Below, in pieces: positions 50,593 to 59,746 of a stretch of 64,000 nucleotides of DNA (position 1 is its first letter; the number at the start of each line of letters is the position of its first letter). A program made the position numbers and the translations under genes. Source of the stretch: Ralstonia condita (GTDB lineage: Bacteria; Pseudomonadota; Gammaproteobacteria; Burkholderiales; Burkholderiaceae); assembly GCF_958405655.1 (NCBI RefSeq), contig NZ_CATYWO010000001.1, positions 1,302,001-1,366,000 of the forward strand. Direction: 5' to 3'. The notes under the pieces were generated by a model. That model was not told where the DNA came from and did no database searches. It saw only the letters and a list, made by a program, of their open reading frames with translations.

Positions 50593-51386
50593 CGGGAAGC
50601 CTTTCCGTTGTTCACCCGCAGGCCGCCAAAGCGCTGCATCAGCACCAACAGCGGCACGATCATGACGAAGAAGATCAGCGTGTAGGCGCTGGCAATCTCC
50701 AGGCGCATCGACGCATAGGTATCGGCCAGGCCGACCGGCAGGGTTTTGGTTTCCGGTGTGTGCAGCATCCAGGTGAGGTTGAATTCGCCCACCGAGAGCG
50801 TCACCACTGTCAATGCCCCGGCCAGGATGCCGGGCTGCACGTTGGGCAGAACGATGGTGCGAAAGCGCTGCCAGAACGACGCGCCCAGGCTGGCGGCGCC
50901 CTCCTCCAGCGTCTTCAGGTTCTGGCCTGCCGCCACGGCTGCAACCGAGCGCACCATGAACGGCAGCGTAAAGACCACATGCCCGACGACGATGAACCAC
51001 AGGCTCTCGCGAAAACCGCCAAAGCCGCCATAGGCCACGATCAACCCCAGCGCCGTCGCCAAGCCGGGCAGCGCCACGGGCAGCGTCAGGAATTCTTCGA
51101 TCAGGCGGCTTGCACGGCTCTGACGCCGCGCCAGTACATAGCCCGCAGGCACGCCGGCCGCGAGCACGATCACCAGCGTGCACAGCGCCACCAGCAGTGA
51201 CATCCAGATCGACGCCTGATACATATCCCAGACCTGGGCGACCCAATCGAGCGTCCAACCGCTCTTGAATCCGCGGATGTAGTTACGTGTCAGGCCCACG
51301 GCCATCGACAGGATGACCGGGACGATCAGGAACAGGCACAGCAGCAGCGTGATACCCCACTGGGCAGCAGACAAGGCGCGCTTCAT
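50589..51386 (-). CDS. ABC transporter permease (second)
   Basis: Encodes 265 aa from ATG 51386 (MKRALSAAQWGITLLLCLFL). About six membrane segments, and the EAA loop EEGAASLGASFWQRFRTIVL, which contacts the ATPase. It overlaps the neighbouring genes by 4 nt on both sides. Confidence 0.9.
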   Translation of the reverse strand: MKRALSAAQWGITLLLCLFLIVPVILSMAVGLTRNYIRGFKSGWTLDWVAQVWDMYQASIWMSLLVALCTLVIVLAAGVPAGYVLARRQSRASRLIEEFLTLPVALPGLATALGLIVAYGGFGGFRESLWFIVVGHVVFTLPFMVRSVAAVAAGQNLKTLEEGAASLGASFWQRFRTIVLPNVQPGILAGALTVVTLSVGEFNLTWMLHTPETKTLPVGLADTYASMRLEIASAYTLIFFVMIVPLLVLMQRFGGLRVNNGKASR

Positions 51387-52234
51387 GCTGCCGCCCCCGC
51401 TTGTCCGCCAGCCGCCGTGCGCGCAATCGCCAGCACCAGCCACGTCACCACGCCCAGCACCACAGACAGCGCCGCCGCCATCGCAATCCCGGCGTTGAGC
51501 GTGAACTCGGTATAGATCGTCATCGGCAACACGTCGATATCGGTGGCGAGCGTAAAGGCGGTGCCGAACGCGCCCATCGACGTGGCAAAGCAGATGGCCC
51601 CCGAGGCGATCAGGGCGGGCGCGAGCCCGGGCACCAGCACATCGCGCGTCACCTGCCACGACGATGCACCCAGCGAGCGTGCCGCCTCTTCCAATGAACG
51701 ATCGAGCTTTTCCGCCGCTGCCATGACCGTCAGCACCACGCGCGGAATCGAGAAATACAGGTAGCCGAGAAACAGCCCGCCGATGGAATAGGCGAAGACC
51801 CATTTCTCGCCGACGAGCTTGTGCGTGAGGTCACCCAGCAGGCCCTGGCGCCCGGCCAGCAGGATCACCATGAAGCCGACCACCACGCCGGGAAACGCCA
51901 GCGGAAACGTCAGCATGGCGGTAATCATCCGCTTGCCCGGCACGTTGTGGCGCACCAGAAACAACCCGGCGATGGTCGAGAGAATGAGCGTCGCCAGCGT
52001 CACCGCCGCGGACAGCACCACCGTCGAGAACAGACTGCCCAGGTAGCGCGGTGTGGTGAGCGCCGCCGTGTACGTGGCGACCAGCCCTTCGCTGCCGCTC
52101 ACACGCAGCAGCGCGGCCATCGGCAGCAGCCAGAACGCGCAGAACAGCGCGACGGCCGGTGCCAGCAACGCCACCCGCCACCGTGCGGGCAACACCGCAT
52201 CGTCGGGCAAGGTGGTTCGGGTGACGGTGCTCAT
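51383..52234 (-). CDS. ABC transporter permease (first)
   Basis: Encodes 283 aa from ATG 52234 (MSTVTRTTLPDDAVLPARWR). About six membrane segments and an EAA loop EEAARSLGASSWQVTRDVLV. Pairs with the second permease to form the membrane channel. It starts 2 nt after the binding protein gene. Confidence 0.9.
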   Translation of the reverse strand: MSTVTRTTLPDDAVLPARWRVALLAPAVALFCAFWLLPMAALLRVSGSEGLVATYTAALTTPRYLGSLFSTVVLSAAVTLATLILSTIAGLFLVRHNVPGKRMITAMLTFPLAFPGVVVGFMVILLAGRQGLLGDLTHKLVGEKWVFAYSIGGLFLGYLYFSIPRVVLTVMAAAEKLDRSLEEAARSLGASSWQVTRDVLVPGLAPALIASGAICFATSMGAFGTAFTLATDIDVLPMTIYTEFTLNAGIAMAAALSVVLGVVTWLVLAIARTAAGGQAGAAA

Positions 52235-52236
52235 GC

Positions 52237-53268
52237 TCAGCGGACCTCGTTCAGGTAGCGCGTGCCAAACGCCTGCTGGCCGGCTGCCATCTTGTTGAAG
52301 TCGACCGTCTTTGCGCGGGCGTATTCGCTGGCCGGCAGGAAGCGCGAGGCGGCTTCCTTGCTCATGGCGCTGGCGCGCACCGGGCGCAGGTAGGCGTTGG
52401 CCCACAGCGTCTGACCTTCGTCCGACAGCACGAAATCCAGCACCTTCTTGGCATTCTCGGCATGCGGCGCACCAGCGGTCAGGCTCATCACGTACGGCAC
52501 GGCAATCGTGCCTTCCTGCGGAATCACAAACTCCACGTTGGCGTGATCCTTGTACTTGGCGCGATAGGCGTTGAAGTCATAGTCCAGCAGGATGGGGATT
52601 TCGCCTGCCACGACGCGCGCGTAGGCCGTCTGCTTCGGCACGATCGGGGCGTTCTTCTTCAACTGCTTGAACCACTCGATGGCCGGGCCGAAGTTGTCGA
52701 GCGTGCCACCCAGCGCCTGGTTGACCGCCACGGCGCCCACGTAGCCGACAAAGGCGCTGCTCGGGTCCAGATAGCCGACCATGCCCTTGTATTCGGGCTT
52801 GAGCAGATCCTTCCACGAGCGCGGCACGGGCTTGCCTTCCAGCGCGTCCTTGTTGACGAAGAAGCCCAGCGTGCCGGAGTGGATCGAGAAGAACGCGCCA
52901 TCCGGGTCTTTCATGCCGGCCGGAATGTCTTCCCAATGCTTGGGCTTGTAGTTGGCGACCAGGCCCTTTTCCTTGGCCTGATACGCGGACGTGATACCCA
53001 GGTAGGCCACGTCAGCCACGGGGTGCGATTTCTCGGCCAGCATCTGTGCGATGGCCTGGCCGGAATTCTTGTTGTCGAACGGCACAGTGATGCCGGTCTT
53101 TTCCTTGATGGCCTTGATCTGGCTGGCCCAGTCGGCCCACTCGGGCGGGCAGTTGTAGCAGATCGCGACTTGCTGGCCAGCAGGTTGAGCCTGCACCGGC
53201 GCAGCCAGGGCAAATGCGCCGGCTGCCACGAGGCCGCACGCGCGCAGCCATTGAACGAGACGTTTCAT
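52237..53268 (-). CDS. ABC transporter periplasmic binding protein (PhnS/Fe-type)
   Basis: Encodes 343 aa. The signal peptide (about residues 1-27, cut after VQAQ) exports it. The mature protein is a class with Fe(III)-, thiamine- and 2-aminoethylphosphonate-binding proteins, as seen in PVADVAYLGI, HSGTLGFFVNKDAL and SWKDLLKPEYKGMVGYLDP. Two Cys close together in AICYNCPPEW are unusual for this type. Ligand unknown; a phosphonate or phosphodiester is suggested by the coupled phosphoesterase. Confidence 0.88.
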   Translation of the reverse strand: MKRLVQWLRACGLVAAGAFALAAPVQAQPAGQQVAICYNCPPEWADWASQIKAIKEKTGITVPFDNKNSGQAIAQMLAEKSHPVADVAYLGITSAYQAKEKGLVANYKPKHWEDIPAGMKDPDGAFFSIHSGTLGFFVNKDALEGKPVPRSWKDLLKPEYKGMVGYLDPSSAFVGYVGAVAVNQALGGTLDNFGPAIEWFKQLKKNAPIVPKQTAYARVVAGEIPILLDYDFNAYRAKYKDHANVEFVIPQEGTIAVPYVMSLTAGAPHAENAKKVLDFVLSDEGQTLWANAYLRPVRASAMSKEAASRFLPASEYARAKTVDFNKMAAGQQAFGTRYLNEVR

Positions 53269-54335
53269 CGAGACGCTCCTTGCGTATCAGACGTGAGGGA
53301 AGAAACAACGGAGAGAGACGCTTCAGCCGGCGCACGGGCCAGCGTGCCGCCCGCCAGCAGGCGGTGCGGCAACGTAATCGAGGGCACCGCCTCGCCAGTG
53401 ATGCGGCGGGCCAGCGCCATGGCTGCATCGGTGCCGATCCTGCGATGCGGCTGCGCCACCGTCGCCAGCGTGGGCGAAAGCCACTGCCCCATCGCCAGGC
53501 CATCGAAGCCGACGACGCTGACGTCTTCTGGCACGCGCAGGCCCATCTCGCGCAGCGAGCGGATGGTGAGCAACGCAAGGCGGTCGTTGCTGCAGAAAAT
53601 GGCGGTCGGCCGCGGCGGCGCCAGCAGGCGGGCCAGCTCGGCTGGCAGCATGGCGTCGGCATTGAAGTCAATTTCGACCGGCGGCTGCGGCGCAATGCCG
53701 GCCGCTTCCAGCGCTTCGCGGTAGCCGTCGTGGCGCAGCGCCGCACGGTCCGACGCCGCCAGCGTGCCGGTGAGCATGCGGATCTGGCGGTGGCCCTGTG
53801 CGAGCAACGCGCGGATGGCGTCGCGGGCGGCCGCCCGGTTGTCGACGGTCACACAGCAGCGTGCAGGAATGCGCGCCTGGCCGACCGTGTCGTTGTAGAC
53901 CAGCACATAAGGCACATGCTCGGCGTCGAGGCGATCGAGGTGCGGATTGGCGGCGGCATCGGCCACGGTCAGGATCAGGCCGTCGACGCGCTGCTCGAGC
54001 ATGGTCTCGATGGCGCGGGCTTCACGCTCTCGGTCGTAGGCGGTGGTCATGAGCATCACGCGCTGGCCTGTGATGGACGCAGCCTCCTCGATGCCCTGCA
54101 TGCATTCGGCAAACACGGGGTTGGCCAGTGATGGCAGCACCACGCCCAGCAAGCCCGTGCGCTCGGCGCGCAGCTGGCGGCCCAGCGCGTTCGGGCGGTA
54201 GTGAAGCGCATCCATGGCGGCCTGCACACGGGCCAGCGTCGACGCGCTCACCCGCTCCGGCGTATTGACCGCCCGCGACACCGTGGCAATCGAAATGCCG
54301 GCATGCGTCGCCACGTCCTTGATGCTGCTGCCCAC
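53265..54335 (-). CDS. LacI-family transcriptional regulator, first gene of the ABC transporter operon
   Basis: Encodes 356 aa starting at GTG 54335, with AAGGGG upstream. The LacI helix-turn-helix is residues 4-25 (SIKDVATHAGISIATVSRAV) and the hinge helix PNALGRQLR is near residue 50; the rest is a periplasmic-binding-fold effector domain. It overlaps the binding protein gene by 4 nt (ATGA), so regulator and transporter share one transcript. A perfect LacI-type operator lies 19 nt upstream of its start, so it should repress its own operon. Confidence 0.92.
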   Translation of the reverse strand: MGSSIKDVATHAGISIATVSRAVNTPERVSASTLARVQAAMDALHYRPNALGRQLRAERTGLLGVVLPSLANPVFAECMQGIEEAASITGQRVMLMTTAYDREREARAIETMLEQRVDGLILTVADAAANPHLDRLDAEHVPYVLVYNDTVGQARIPARCCVTVDNRAAARDAIRALLAQGHRQIRMLTGTLAASDRAALRHDGYREALEAAGIAPQPPVEIDFNADAMLPAELARLLAPPRPTAIFCSNDRLALLTIRSLREMGLRVPEDVSVVGFDGLAMGQWLSPTLATVAQPHRRIGTDAAMALARRITGEAVPSITLPHRLLAGGTLARAPAEASLSVVSSLTSDTQGASR

Positions 54336-54353
54336 TGCGGGCCCCTTGAAAAG

Positions 54354-54367
54354 TGTAAACGTTTACA
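54354..54367. promoter_or_regulatory. LacI-family operator
   Basis: TGTAAACGTTTACA is a perfect 14-bp palindrome with the central CG typical of LacI-family operators. It lies just upstream of the lacI-type gene and between it and the divergent egtB gene (210 nt away). Confidence 0.85.
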
Positions 54368-54576
54368 TCCTAGGTGCGCGCAATGACTATTTCATGACAA
54401 TCGATGCTGCAGTGCAGTCATCGCCGCAACGCAGCATCGCCAGGGTTGTGCATGGCAAAGTTACAAAGCTCGCATATGCTTCTTACGAAAATGGGCAAGC
54501 GGCGTGCGCCAACGCGCGCGCAGCGGCATGGCCCACTTGCTGCTGTGCTGTTCTCGCTGCCTGCTCTGGAGACCCC

Positions 54577-55875
54577 ATGCGCGTATCGCCCGTTTTTGAT
54601 GTGCCAACTACCGCCCTGCCCGCGCTGATGCAGCACTACGGCGTCGTGCGAGCGCAATCGCTGGCCCTGGCCGCGCCCCTGTCCGACGCCGATGCCACCG
54701 TCCAATCCATGGACGACGCCAGCCCCGCCAAATGGCATCTGGCCCATACGACGTGGTTTTTTGAAGAATTCATCCTGGGCCCGAACGTGCCGGGCTACCG
54801 CTCGCCGGACGCACGCTACCGCTACCTGTTCAATTCGTATTACGAGACCGTGGGTGCGCGGCACCCGCGCCCGCGCCGTGGCATGCTCACCCGCCCCACG
54901 CTCGACGAAGTGCGTGCCTATCGGGCCCATGTCGATGCGGCCATGCAGCGCTTGCTGGCCGACGGCGTAACGGATGACCTGGCGCGCCTGATTACGCTTG
55001 GTCTGCACCACGAGCAGCAGCATCAGGAACTGCTGTTGACCGATCTGCTCCACTTGTTTGCACAGAATCCGCTATGCCCGGCCTATGCAGAAACGCCGCC
55101 GCCACGCGTGCATGCGGCGCCCGCGCAACCGGGCTGGGTGAGCTTCCAGGGCGGCGCAGTGCAGATCGGCAAAACCGAGTCCGATGCCGGTTTCATGTTC
55201 GATTGCGAAGGCCCGCGCCACACGGTCTGGCTGGAGCCCTATGCATTGGCCACGCACCCGGTCACCAACCGCGAGTGGCTTGCCTTCATGCAGGACGGCG
55301 GTTACCGGCAGCCAACGTTGTGGCTCTCCGACGGCTGGGCATGGGTGCAGCGCGAAGGCATTGACGCCCCGCTCTACTGGCGCGCCGGCATGGACGAGGC
55401 CGAAGGTTGGCAGCAGATGTCGCTGCACGGCCTGCAGCCGGTGGATCTGGAGGCGCCGGTCACGCACGTCAGCTTTTACGAGGCCGATGCCTATGCCCGC
55501 TGGGCCGGCGCCCGCCTGCCGACGGAAGCCGAATGGGAGCACGCCGCAGAAGGCCTCCCCGTGCAAGGCAACTTTGCCGGCCGGGGCGCACTACGCCCGT
55601 TGCCCGACCACGACATCGCCGAGGCTAGCAGCCTGCGTCAACTGTTCGGTGATGTATGGGAATGGACCGCCAGCCCTTATGGCCCCTACCCGGGCTTTGA
55701 GCCAGCCGAGGGGGCCGTGGGCGAATACAACGGGAAGTTCATGTGCAGCCAGATGGTGCTGCGTGGCGGGTCGTGCGTGTCGCCAGAGGGGCATCTGCGG
55801 GCGACGTATCGCAACTTCTTCTACCCGCACCAGCGGTGGCAATTCACCGGAGTGCGGCTGGCGCGGCGGGCGTGA
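54577..55875 (+). CDS. egtB: EgtB-like non-haem iron sulfoxide synthase of ergothioneine biosynthesis
   Basis: Encodes 432 aa from ATG 54577; the frame extends upstream to 54214 through the LacI region without support. The N-terminal DinB-like domain has WHLAHTTWFFEEF and the iron site H-x3-H-x-E with His145, His149 and Glu151 (HHEQQHQE). The C-terminal formylglycine-generating-enzyme-like domain has PVTNREWLAFM, LPTEAEWEHAA, GDVWEWTASPY and LRGGSCVSPEGH. It joins hercynine with a thiol donor and O2. The partner methyltransferase EgtD is not next to it. Confidence 0.92.
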   Translation: MRVSPVFDVPTTALPALMQHYGVVRAQSLALAAPLSDADATVQSMDDASPAKWHLAHTTWFFEEFILGPNVPGYRSPDARYRYLFNSYYETVGARHPRPRRGMLTRPTLDEVRAYRAHVDAAMQRLLADGVTDDLARLITLGLHHEQQHQELLLTDLLHLFAQNPLCPAYAETPPPRVHAAPAQPGWVSFQGGAVQIGKTESDAGFMFDCEGPRHTVWLEPYALATHPVTNREWLAFMQDGGYRQPTLWLSDGWAWVQREGIDAPLYWRAGMDEAEGWQQMSLHGLQPVDLEAPVTHVSFYEADAYARWAGARLPTEAEWEHAAEGLPVQGNFAGRGALRPLPDHDIAEASSLRQLFGDVWEWTASPYGPYPGFEPAEGAVGEYNGKFMCSQMVLRGGSCVSPEGHLRATYRNFFYPHQRWQFTGVRLARRA

Positions 55876-55903
55876 GGCGCCACGCCCGGTAGTTGCGTTG
55901 CGT

Positions 55904-56728
55904 CTAGCGGTTGCTGTCAAACAGCATGTTGGTTGGGGTGCCGATCGTGTCCTGGCCCGCCGGGCGAGGAGCGACGGTGTCCCGTTTGACTGCCGGCATC
56001 GGCGCTGGCGCGTCAGGCGCGCTTGCCTGGGCAGGCTGCGAGACTGCCGCTGCGGGCGACGCCACCGGAGCGGGTTTGCCCGCCTGCGCTGCCAGCTTGC
56101 GGCGACGCGATTCCAACCCCGCCGCAATCTCATCCTGGTGATACCGCTTGGCGAAGTCGATCACGTCCATCTTCTGCTGGTTGCGCAGGTTCATGTCCGC
56201 GCCCTCGTCCAGCAGCAGCTTGACGGTGGTGATGTGCCCGCCCATGGCTGCCATCATCAGCGGCGTGGTCGCGTTGGGGCTTTCCGCATCGATATAGGCC
56301 GCGTGGTCGAGCAGGTATTTGACGATGTCGTCATACCCGTTGGTGGCGGCGTAATGCAGCGCGGTCCAGCCGGTCTTGTTGACCTCCACGTCGTAGGTTT
56401 CCACCAGCAGCTTCACCATGGGCAGCAGGCCCTGGTAGGCGGCCATCATCAGCGCGTTTTCGCCGGCAGCGTTGGTGCGCTCGAAATCGATGTTCTTGGC
56501 GCGGATGAGCGCCTCGGCCACCTCGATGTTCTTGTCCTTGAGCGCATCCACCAGTAGCGGCGTGCCGTCGCGCGTGTTCAGGTTGGGGTTGACGCCCTGG
56601 GCGACATATTTCTGCACCAGCGCCGGCCGGTTGTACTCAACCGCCTCCCGCAGGTCGTCTTGCGGCGTGGCGAATGCGACGCCAGACAGCGCCATCACGA
56701 GCCCTGCGGCTACTGCGGTTTTTTTCAT
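55904..56728 (-). CDS. Exported ankyrin-repeat protein
   Basis: Encodes 274 aa from ATG 56728 (MKKTAVAAGLVMALSGVAFA), a clear signal peptide. About five ankyrin repeats fill residues 28-180: DGTPLLVDALKDKNIEVAEA, GENALMMAAYQGLLPMVKLL, GWTALHYAATNGYDDIVKYL and so on. The C-terminal 70 residues are Ala/Pro-rich and unstructured. A periplasmic protein-protein binding role is implied. It starts 13 nt after the tatD stop on the same strand, so the two are probably co-transcribed. Confidence 0.88.
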   Translation of the reverse strand: MKKTAVAAGLVMALSGVAFATPQDDLREAVEYNRPALVQKYVAQGVNPNLNTRDGTPLLVDALKDKNIEVAEALIRAKNIDFERTNAAGENALMMAAYQGLLPMVKLLVETYDVEVNKTGWTALHYAATNGYDDIVKYLLDHAAYIDAESPNATTPLMMAAMGGHITTVKLLLDEGADMNLRNQQKMDVIDFAKRYHQDEIAAGLESRRRKLAAQAGKPAPVASPAAAVSQPAQASAPDAPAPMPAVKRDTVAPRPAGQDTIGTPTNMLFDSNR

Positions 56729-56741
56729 AGAGCGCTTCAAG

Positions 56742-57545
56742 TTATCGCGGTATTGCCTTGAAAAGATTGAAGAAGTTATCCGTGGTAGCGCCAGCGATAC
56801 GGTCCAGCGGTTCGCCACGCAAGGTCGCCAGGAACTCGCCCACATGGCGCACATAGGCGGGCTCGTTCGTCTTGCCGCGGAACGGTACCGGTGCCAGATA
56901 CGGCGAATCGGTCTCGATCAGCATGCGATCCAGTGGCACCTTCTTGGCGGTTTCCTGCAGGTCTACCGCGTTCTTGAAGGTGACGATGCCTGAGAACGAG
57001 ATGTAGAAACCGAGGTCCAGCGCGGCCTTTGCCACGTCCCACGTCTCGGTAAAGCAATGCATGACGCCGCGCGCGGCCTCTGCGCCTTCCTCGCGCATGA
57101 TGGCGAGCGTGTCATCCGCCGCCGACCGGGTGTGGATCACCAACGGCTTGCCGGTCTGCTTCGAGGCGCGGATATGCGTGCGGAAGCGATCGCGCTGCCA
57201 TTCCATGTCTGCAACGGAGCGCCCGTTCAGGCGGTAGTAATCGAGCCCCGTCTCGCCGATGCCGACCACGCGCGGATGATCCGCCAGCGCCAGCAGGCGC
57301 TCGAGCGTCGGCTCTTCGATACGGGTGCCTTCGTCAATGTCGGCTTCTGCATCGGGGTGCACGCCCACCGTGGCGTACACGTTCGGCTGCTGCTCGGCGA
57401 TCTCCAACACACTCGGGAAGTCTTCCAGGGTGACGGAAATGCACAGCGCGTGCGTGACGCGGTTTTCCTTCATGCGCGTGAGCAGTTCAGGCAGGCGCGC
57501 GCGCAGATCGGGGAAATTGATATGGCAGTGGGAGTCGACAAACAT
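56742..57545 (-). CDS. tatD: TatD family metal-dependent hydrolase (DNase)
   Basis: Encodes 267 aa. Metal ligands of the TIM-barrel are in DSHCHINFPD (start), GETGLDYYR, HTRSAADDTL, MHCFTETW and ETDSPYLAPVPFRGK. Family members are 3'-5' exonucleases acting in DNA repair or turnover. The location after pilZ and holB matches the arrangement in many gamma- and betaproteobacteria. Confidence 0.93.
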   Translation of the reverse strand: MFVDSHCHINFPDLRARLPELLTRMKENRVTHALCISVTLEDFPSVLEIAEQQPNVYATVGVHPDAEADIDEGTRIEEPTLERLLALADHPRVVGIGETGLDYYRLNGRSVADMEWQRDRFRTHIRASKQTGKPLVIHTRSAADDTLAIMREEGAEAARGVMHCFTETWDVAKAALDLGFYISFSGIVTFKNAVDLQETAKKVPLDRMLIETDSPYLAPVPFRGKTNEPAYVRHVGEFLATLRGEPLDRIAGATTDNFFNLFKAIPR

Positions 57546-57598
57546 CGAATAATCAGAAAGTTACAGCACAGGTTTCATGTGCTGCAGCAGAAAAAACA

Positions 57599-58015
57599 TC
57601 AGAGCGTTTGCGTCGGTCGCTGCGAGTTGATCTGCTTGCCGAGCAACTCCTCGATCACGCGACGCAAAACGCTGCAGGGTTCATCTTCGCCGAAATGTAC
57701 GCCGATACCGGGCGTCTTGTTGGGCGTGCCGACCGGCGTGATCCAGGCCACCTTGCCGGCCACCTGGTACTTCTGCGGACGATCCAGCAGCGACAAGACA
57801 AGGAAGACGTCCTCGCCGATCCGGTATGGGCGCTGCGTCGGAACAAAAATGCCGCCATTCTTCAGAAACGGCATGTACGCCGCGTGCAGGCCGGCCTCGT
57901 CCTTGATGGCGAGGGAGACAATGCCGGGACGTGTCGGCGCGCCTGCAGCCATGCCAGGAGCCGGTGTACCGGGGGGCACCGGTGTGCCCGGCGTGCGAAG
58001 AGGTGCTGTGCTCAC
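57599..58015 (-). CDS. pilZ: PilZ domain protein (type IV pilus assembly protein PilZ-like)
   Basis: Encodes 138 aa. A Pro/Gly-rich N-terminal tail (1-28) precedes a PilZ fold: AAYMPFLKNGGIFVPTQ, YRIGEDVFLVLSLLDRPQKY, VAGKVAWITP, and GIGVHF. The c-di-GMP motif RxxxR is absent, as in canonical PilZ, which works in type IV pilus assembly without binding the nucleotide. Gene order holB-pilZ-tatD supports the name. Confidence 0.92.
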   Translation of the reverse strand: MSTAPLRTPGTPVPPGTPAPGMAAGAPTRPGIVSLAIKDEAGLHAAYMPFLKNGGIFVPTQRPYRIGEDVFLVLSLLDRPQKYQVAGKVAWITPVGTPNKTPGIGVHFGEDEPCSVLRRVIEELLGKQINSQRPTQTL

Positions 58016-58036
58016 AGAGATTCCAGAGGTTCAGTG

Positions 58037-59047
58037 TCAGGCGGCCGCAAACAGCTGCCTGTAATCCAGCAAAAGGCTTTCGATGACCAGCCGTGCCGCC
58101 AGCGGGTGCAGCTCGGTGCGGCGGCGTCCCGGCAAGGCACGCGCAAAACGTTCCAGACGGTCCAGGGGAATGGCGTTTGCGCAGCGCCGCAGCGCATCAC
58201 GTTGCGCGGGAAAGTAACGCGGCCGTCCCGCCAGCCGGGATGCCATGAGGTCAAACACCCATCGGTGCATGGTACTGAGAACGGCAGGTACCGACAATTT
58301 CTGTAAATGGTCTGCCGTGGCCAGCGCGTCGAGTTTCGCGCCCTGGCCGAGCTGTTCAAGCAGGAACTGGAGCAGCGGCCGGTCTTCGGACTCCGCCGCA
58401 GCGAGGGCGGCCAGCGGCGCGTTGCCGAATTCGGCCAGCAGGTGTTGTGCATGCGGCACGCCCTGCTGCTCCAGCCACTGGCGCGCGGCCTCGGGCTGCG
58501 GGGGTTGCAGGGGGAATTGCCGGCAGCGCGACAGGATCGTCGGCAGGATGCGGTCGATGCGGTCGGTCACGAGCAGGAAGATGGTGTCCTGTGGCGGCTC
58601 TTCCAGCGTCTTGAGCAGCGCGTTCGCACCCTCGGTCTGCAGGGCGTCCAACGGATACAGCACCACCACGCGCAACCCCGCCCGGTGCGTTCCCACGCCG
58701 ACGGCCTCGATCAGGTTGCGCACCTGCTCCATGCGGATGATCTTGCTGGGCGCCTTTTTCTTGCCGTCGGCGTCTTTCTCTGTCTCGGGCGCCTCTTCCA
58801 TGGCCTCGGGCCGCACGAGGTGGAAGTCGGGGTGGTTGCCCTGGGCAAACCAATTGCACGCTGCACAGGTCCCGCAAGGCTGGCCGTCGGCGGCAGGCGA
58901 GTCGCACAGCAAGCCTTGCGCGAAGTGCATGGCGAAATCGCGCTTGCCGGTGCCGGACTGGCCGTTGAGAAGGATCGCGTGCGGCAGCTTGCCGCGCATG
59001 GCTTGCAGGCGCGTCCAGTCAGCGGATTGCCATGGATAAAGCATCAT
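58037..59047 (-). CDS. holB: DNA polymerase III subunit delta'
   Basis: Encodes 336 aa. It is the clamp-loader delta' subunit. The P-loop-like GQSGTGKR is at about residues 29-36, a four-Cys zinc module is formed by Cys48, Cys58, Cys61 and Cys64, and ILSRCRQF (SRC motif) is near residue 170. An Asp/Glu/Lys-rich insert (about 97-108) precedes RMEQVRNLI. It lies 21 nt before pilZ. Confidence 0.95.
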   Translation of the reverse strand: MMLYPWQSADWTRLQAMRGKLPHAILLNGQSGTGKRDFAMHFAQGLLCDSPAADGQPCGTCAACNWFAQGNHPDFHLVRPEAMEEAPETEKDADGKKKAPSKIIRMEQVRNLIEAVGVGTHRAGLRVVVLYPLDALQTEGANALLKTLEEPPQDTIFLLVTDRIDRILPTILSRCRQFPLQPPQPEAARQWLEQQGVPHAQHLLAEFGNAPLAALAAAESEDRPLLQFLLEQLGQGAKLDALATADHLQKLSVPAVLSTMHRWVFDLMASRLAGRPRYFPAQRDALRRCANAIPLDRLERFARALPGRRRTELHPLAARLVIESLLLDYRQLFAAA

Positions 59048-59128
59048 GAATCAATGAGTTACGTCAGATTGTTGATGCGGATTATTGTCGTGAAACGATT
59101 ATTCCAGTAACCGAAATTGCCAGCCGAA

Positions 59129-59746
59129 TCAGAGTGTTGCAAGCAGTTTCTCGAGATCTTTCTGGATGTCGCCGCGTTCGCGGTTGGCGTCCAGCACAGC
59201 AAACCGGCCGGGGTCGGCCGCTGCGCGGCGCAGGTATTCAGCGCGGGTGCGCACGAAGAACTGGGTGGACTCGGCCTCGAATTTGTCGGGGGTACGGGCA
59301 TCAGCCAGGCGCGCGGCGGCAATCTCGGGGGCCAGATCGAACAGGATGGTCCTGTCCGGCTGCAGGCCCTGTTGCACCCACCGTTCCAGGGCTTCGAGCC
59401 GGTCGATGGCCAAGCCCCTGCCCCCGCCCTGATACGCGAACGTCGCGTCGGTGAAGCGATCGGAAATCACCCAGTCACCACGCGCAAGCGCAGGCTGAAT
59501 CACCTCGGCAATGTGCTCGCGGCGCCCGGCGAACATCAGCAGCGCCTCGGTTTCCAGGTGCATGGGCTCGTGCAGGAGCAGCTCGCGCAGGCGTTCGCCG
59601 AGCGGCGTGCCGCCCGGCTCCCGCGTCACGACCACCTGTTTCCCCTGAGGCGCAAGCCGGTCCTGCAACTGCTGGGCGAACCATGCCAGGTGCGTGCTCT
59701 TGCCCGCGCCGTCGATACCCTCGAATGTGATGAACTTGCCGGTCAT
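59129..59746 (-). CDS. tmk: Thymidylate kinase
   Basis: Encodes 205 aa. It phosphorylates dTMP to dTDP. The P-loop is FEGIDGAGKST near residues 8-18, then TREPGGTPLGE, SDRFTDATFAYQGGGRG and LFDLAPEIA. The ATG overlaps the stop of mltG by 4 nt, so the pair is coupled. 81 nt of non-coding DNA separates it from holB. Confidence 0.95.
   Translation of the reverse strand: MTGKFITFEGIDGAGKSTHLAWFAQQLQDRLAPQGKQVVVTREPGGTPLGERLRELLLHEPMHLETEALLMFAGRREHIAEVIQPALARGDWVISDRFTDATFAYQGGGRGLAIDRLEALERWVQQGLQPDRTILFDLAPEIAAARLADARTPDKFEAESTQFFVRTRAEYLRRAAADPGRFAVLDANRERGDIQKDLEKLLATL

Noticed and set aside
50593..51258. N-terminal extension of the ABC ATPase suggesting a permease-ATPase fusion
   Set aside because: The extension is an off-frame reading of the permease gene; ABC homology starts at ATG 50592, which overlaps the permease stop.
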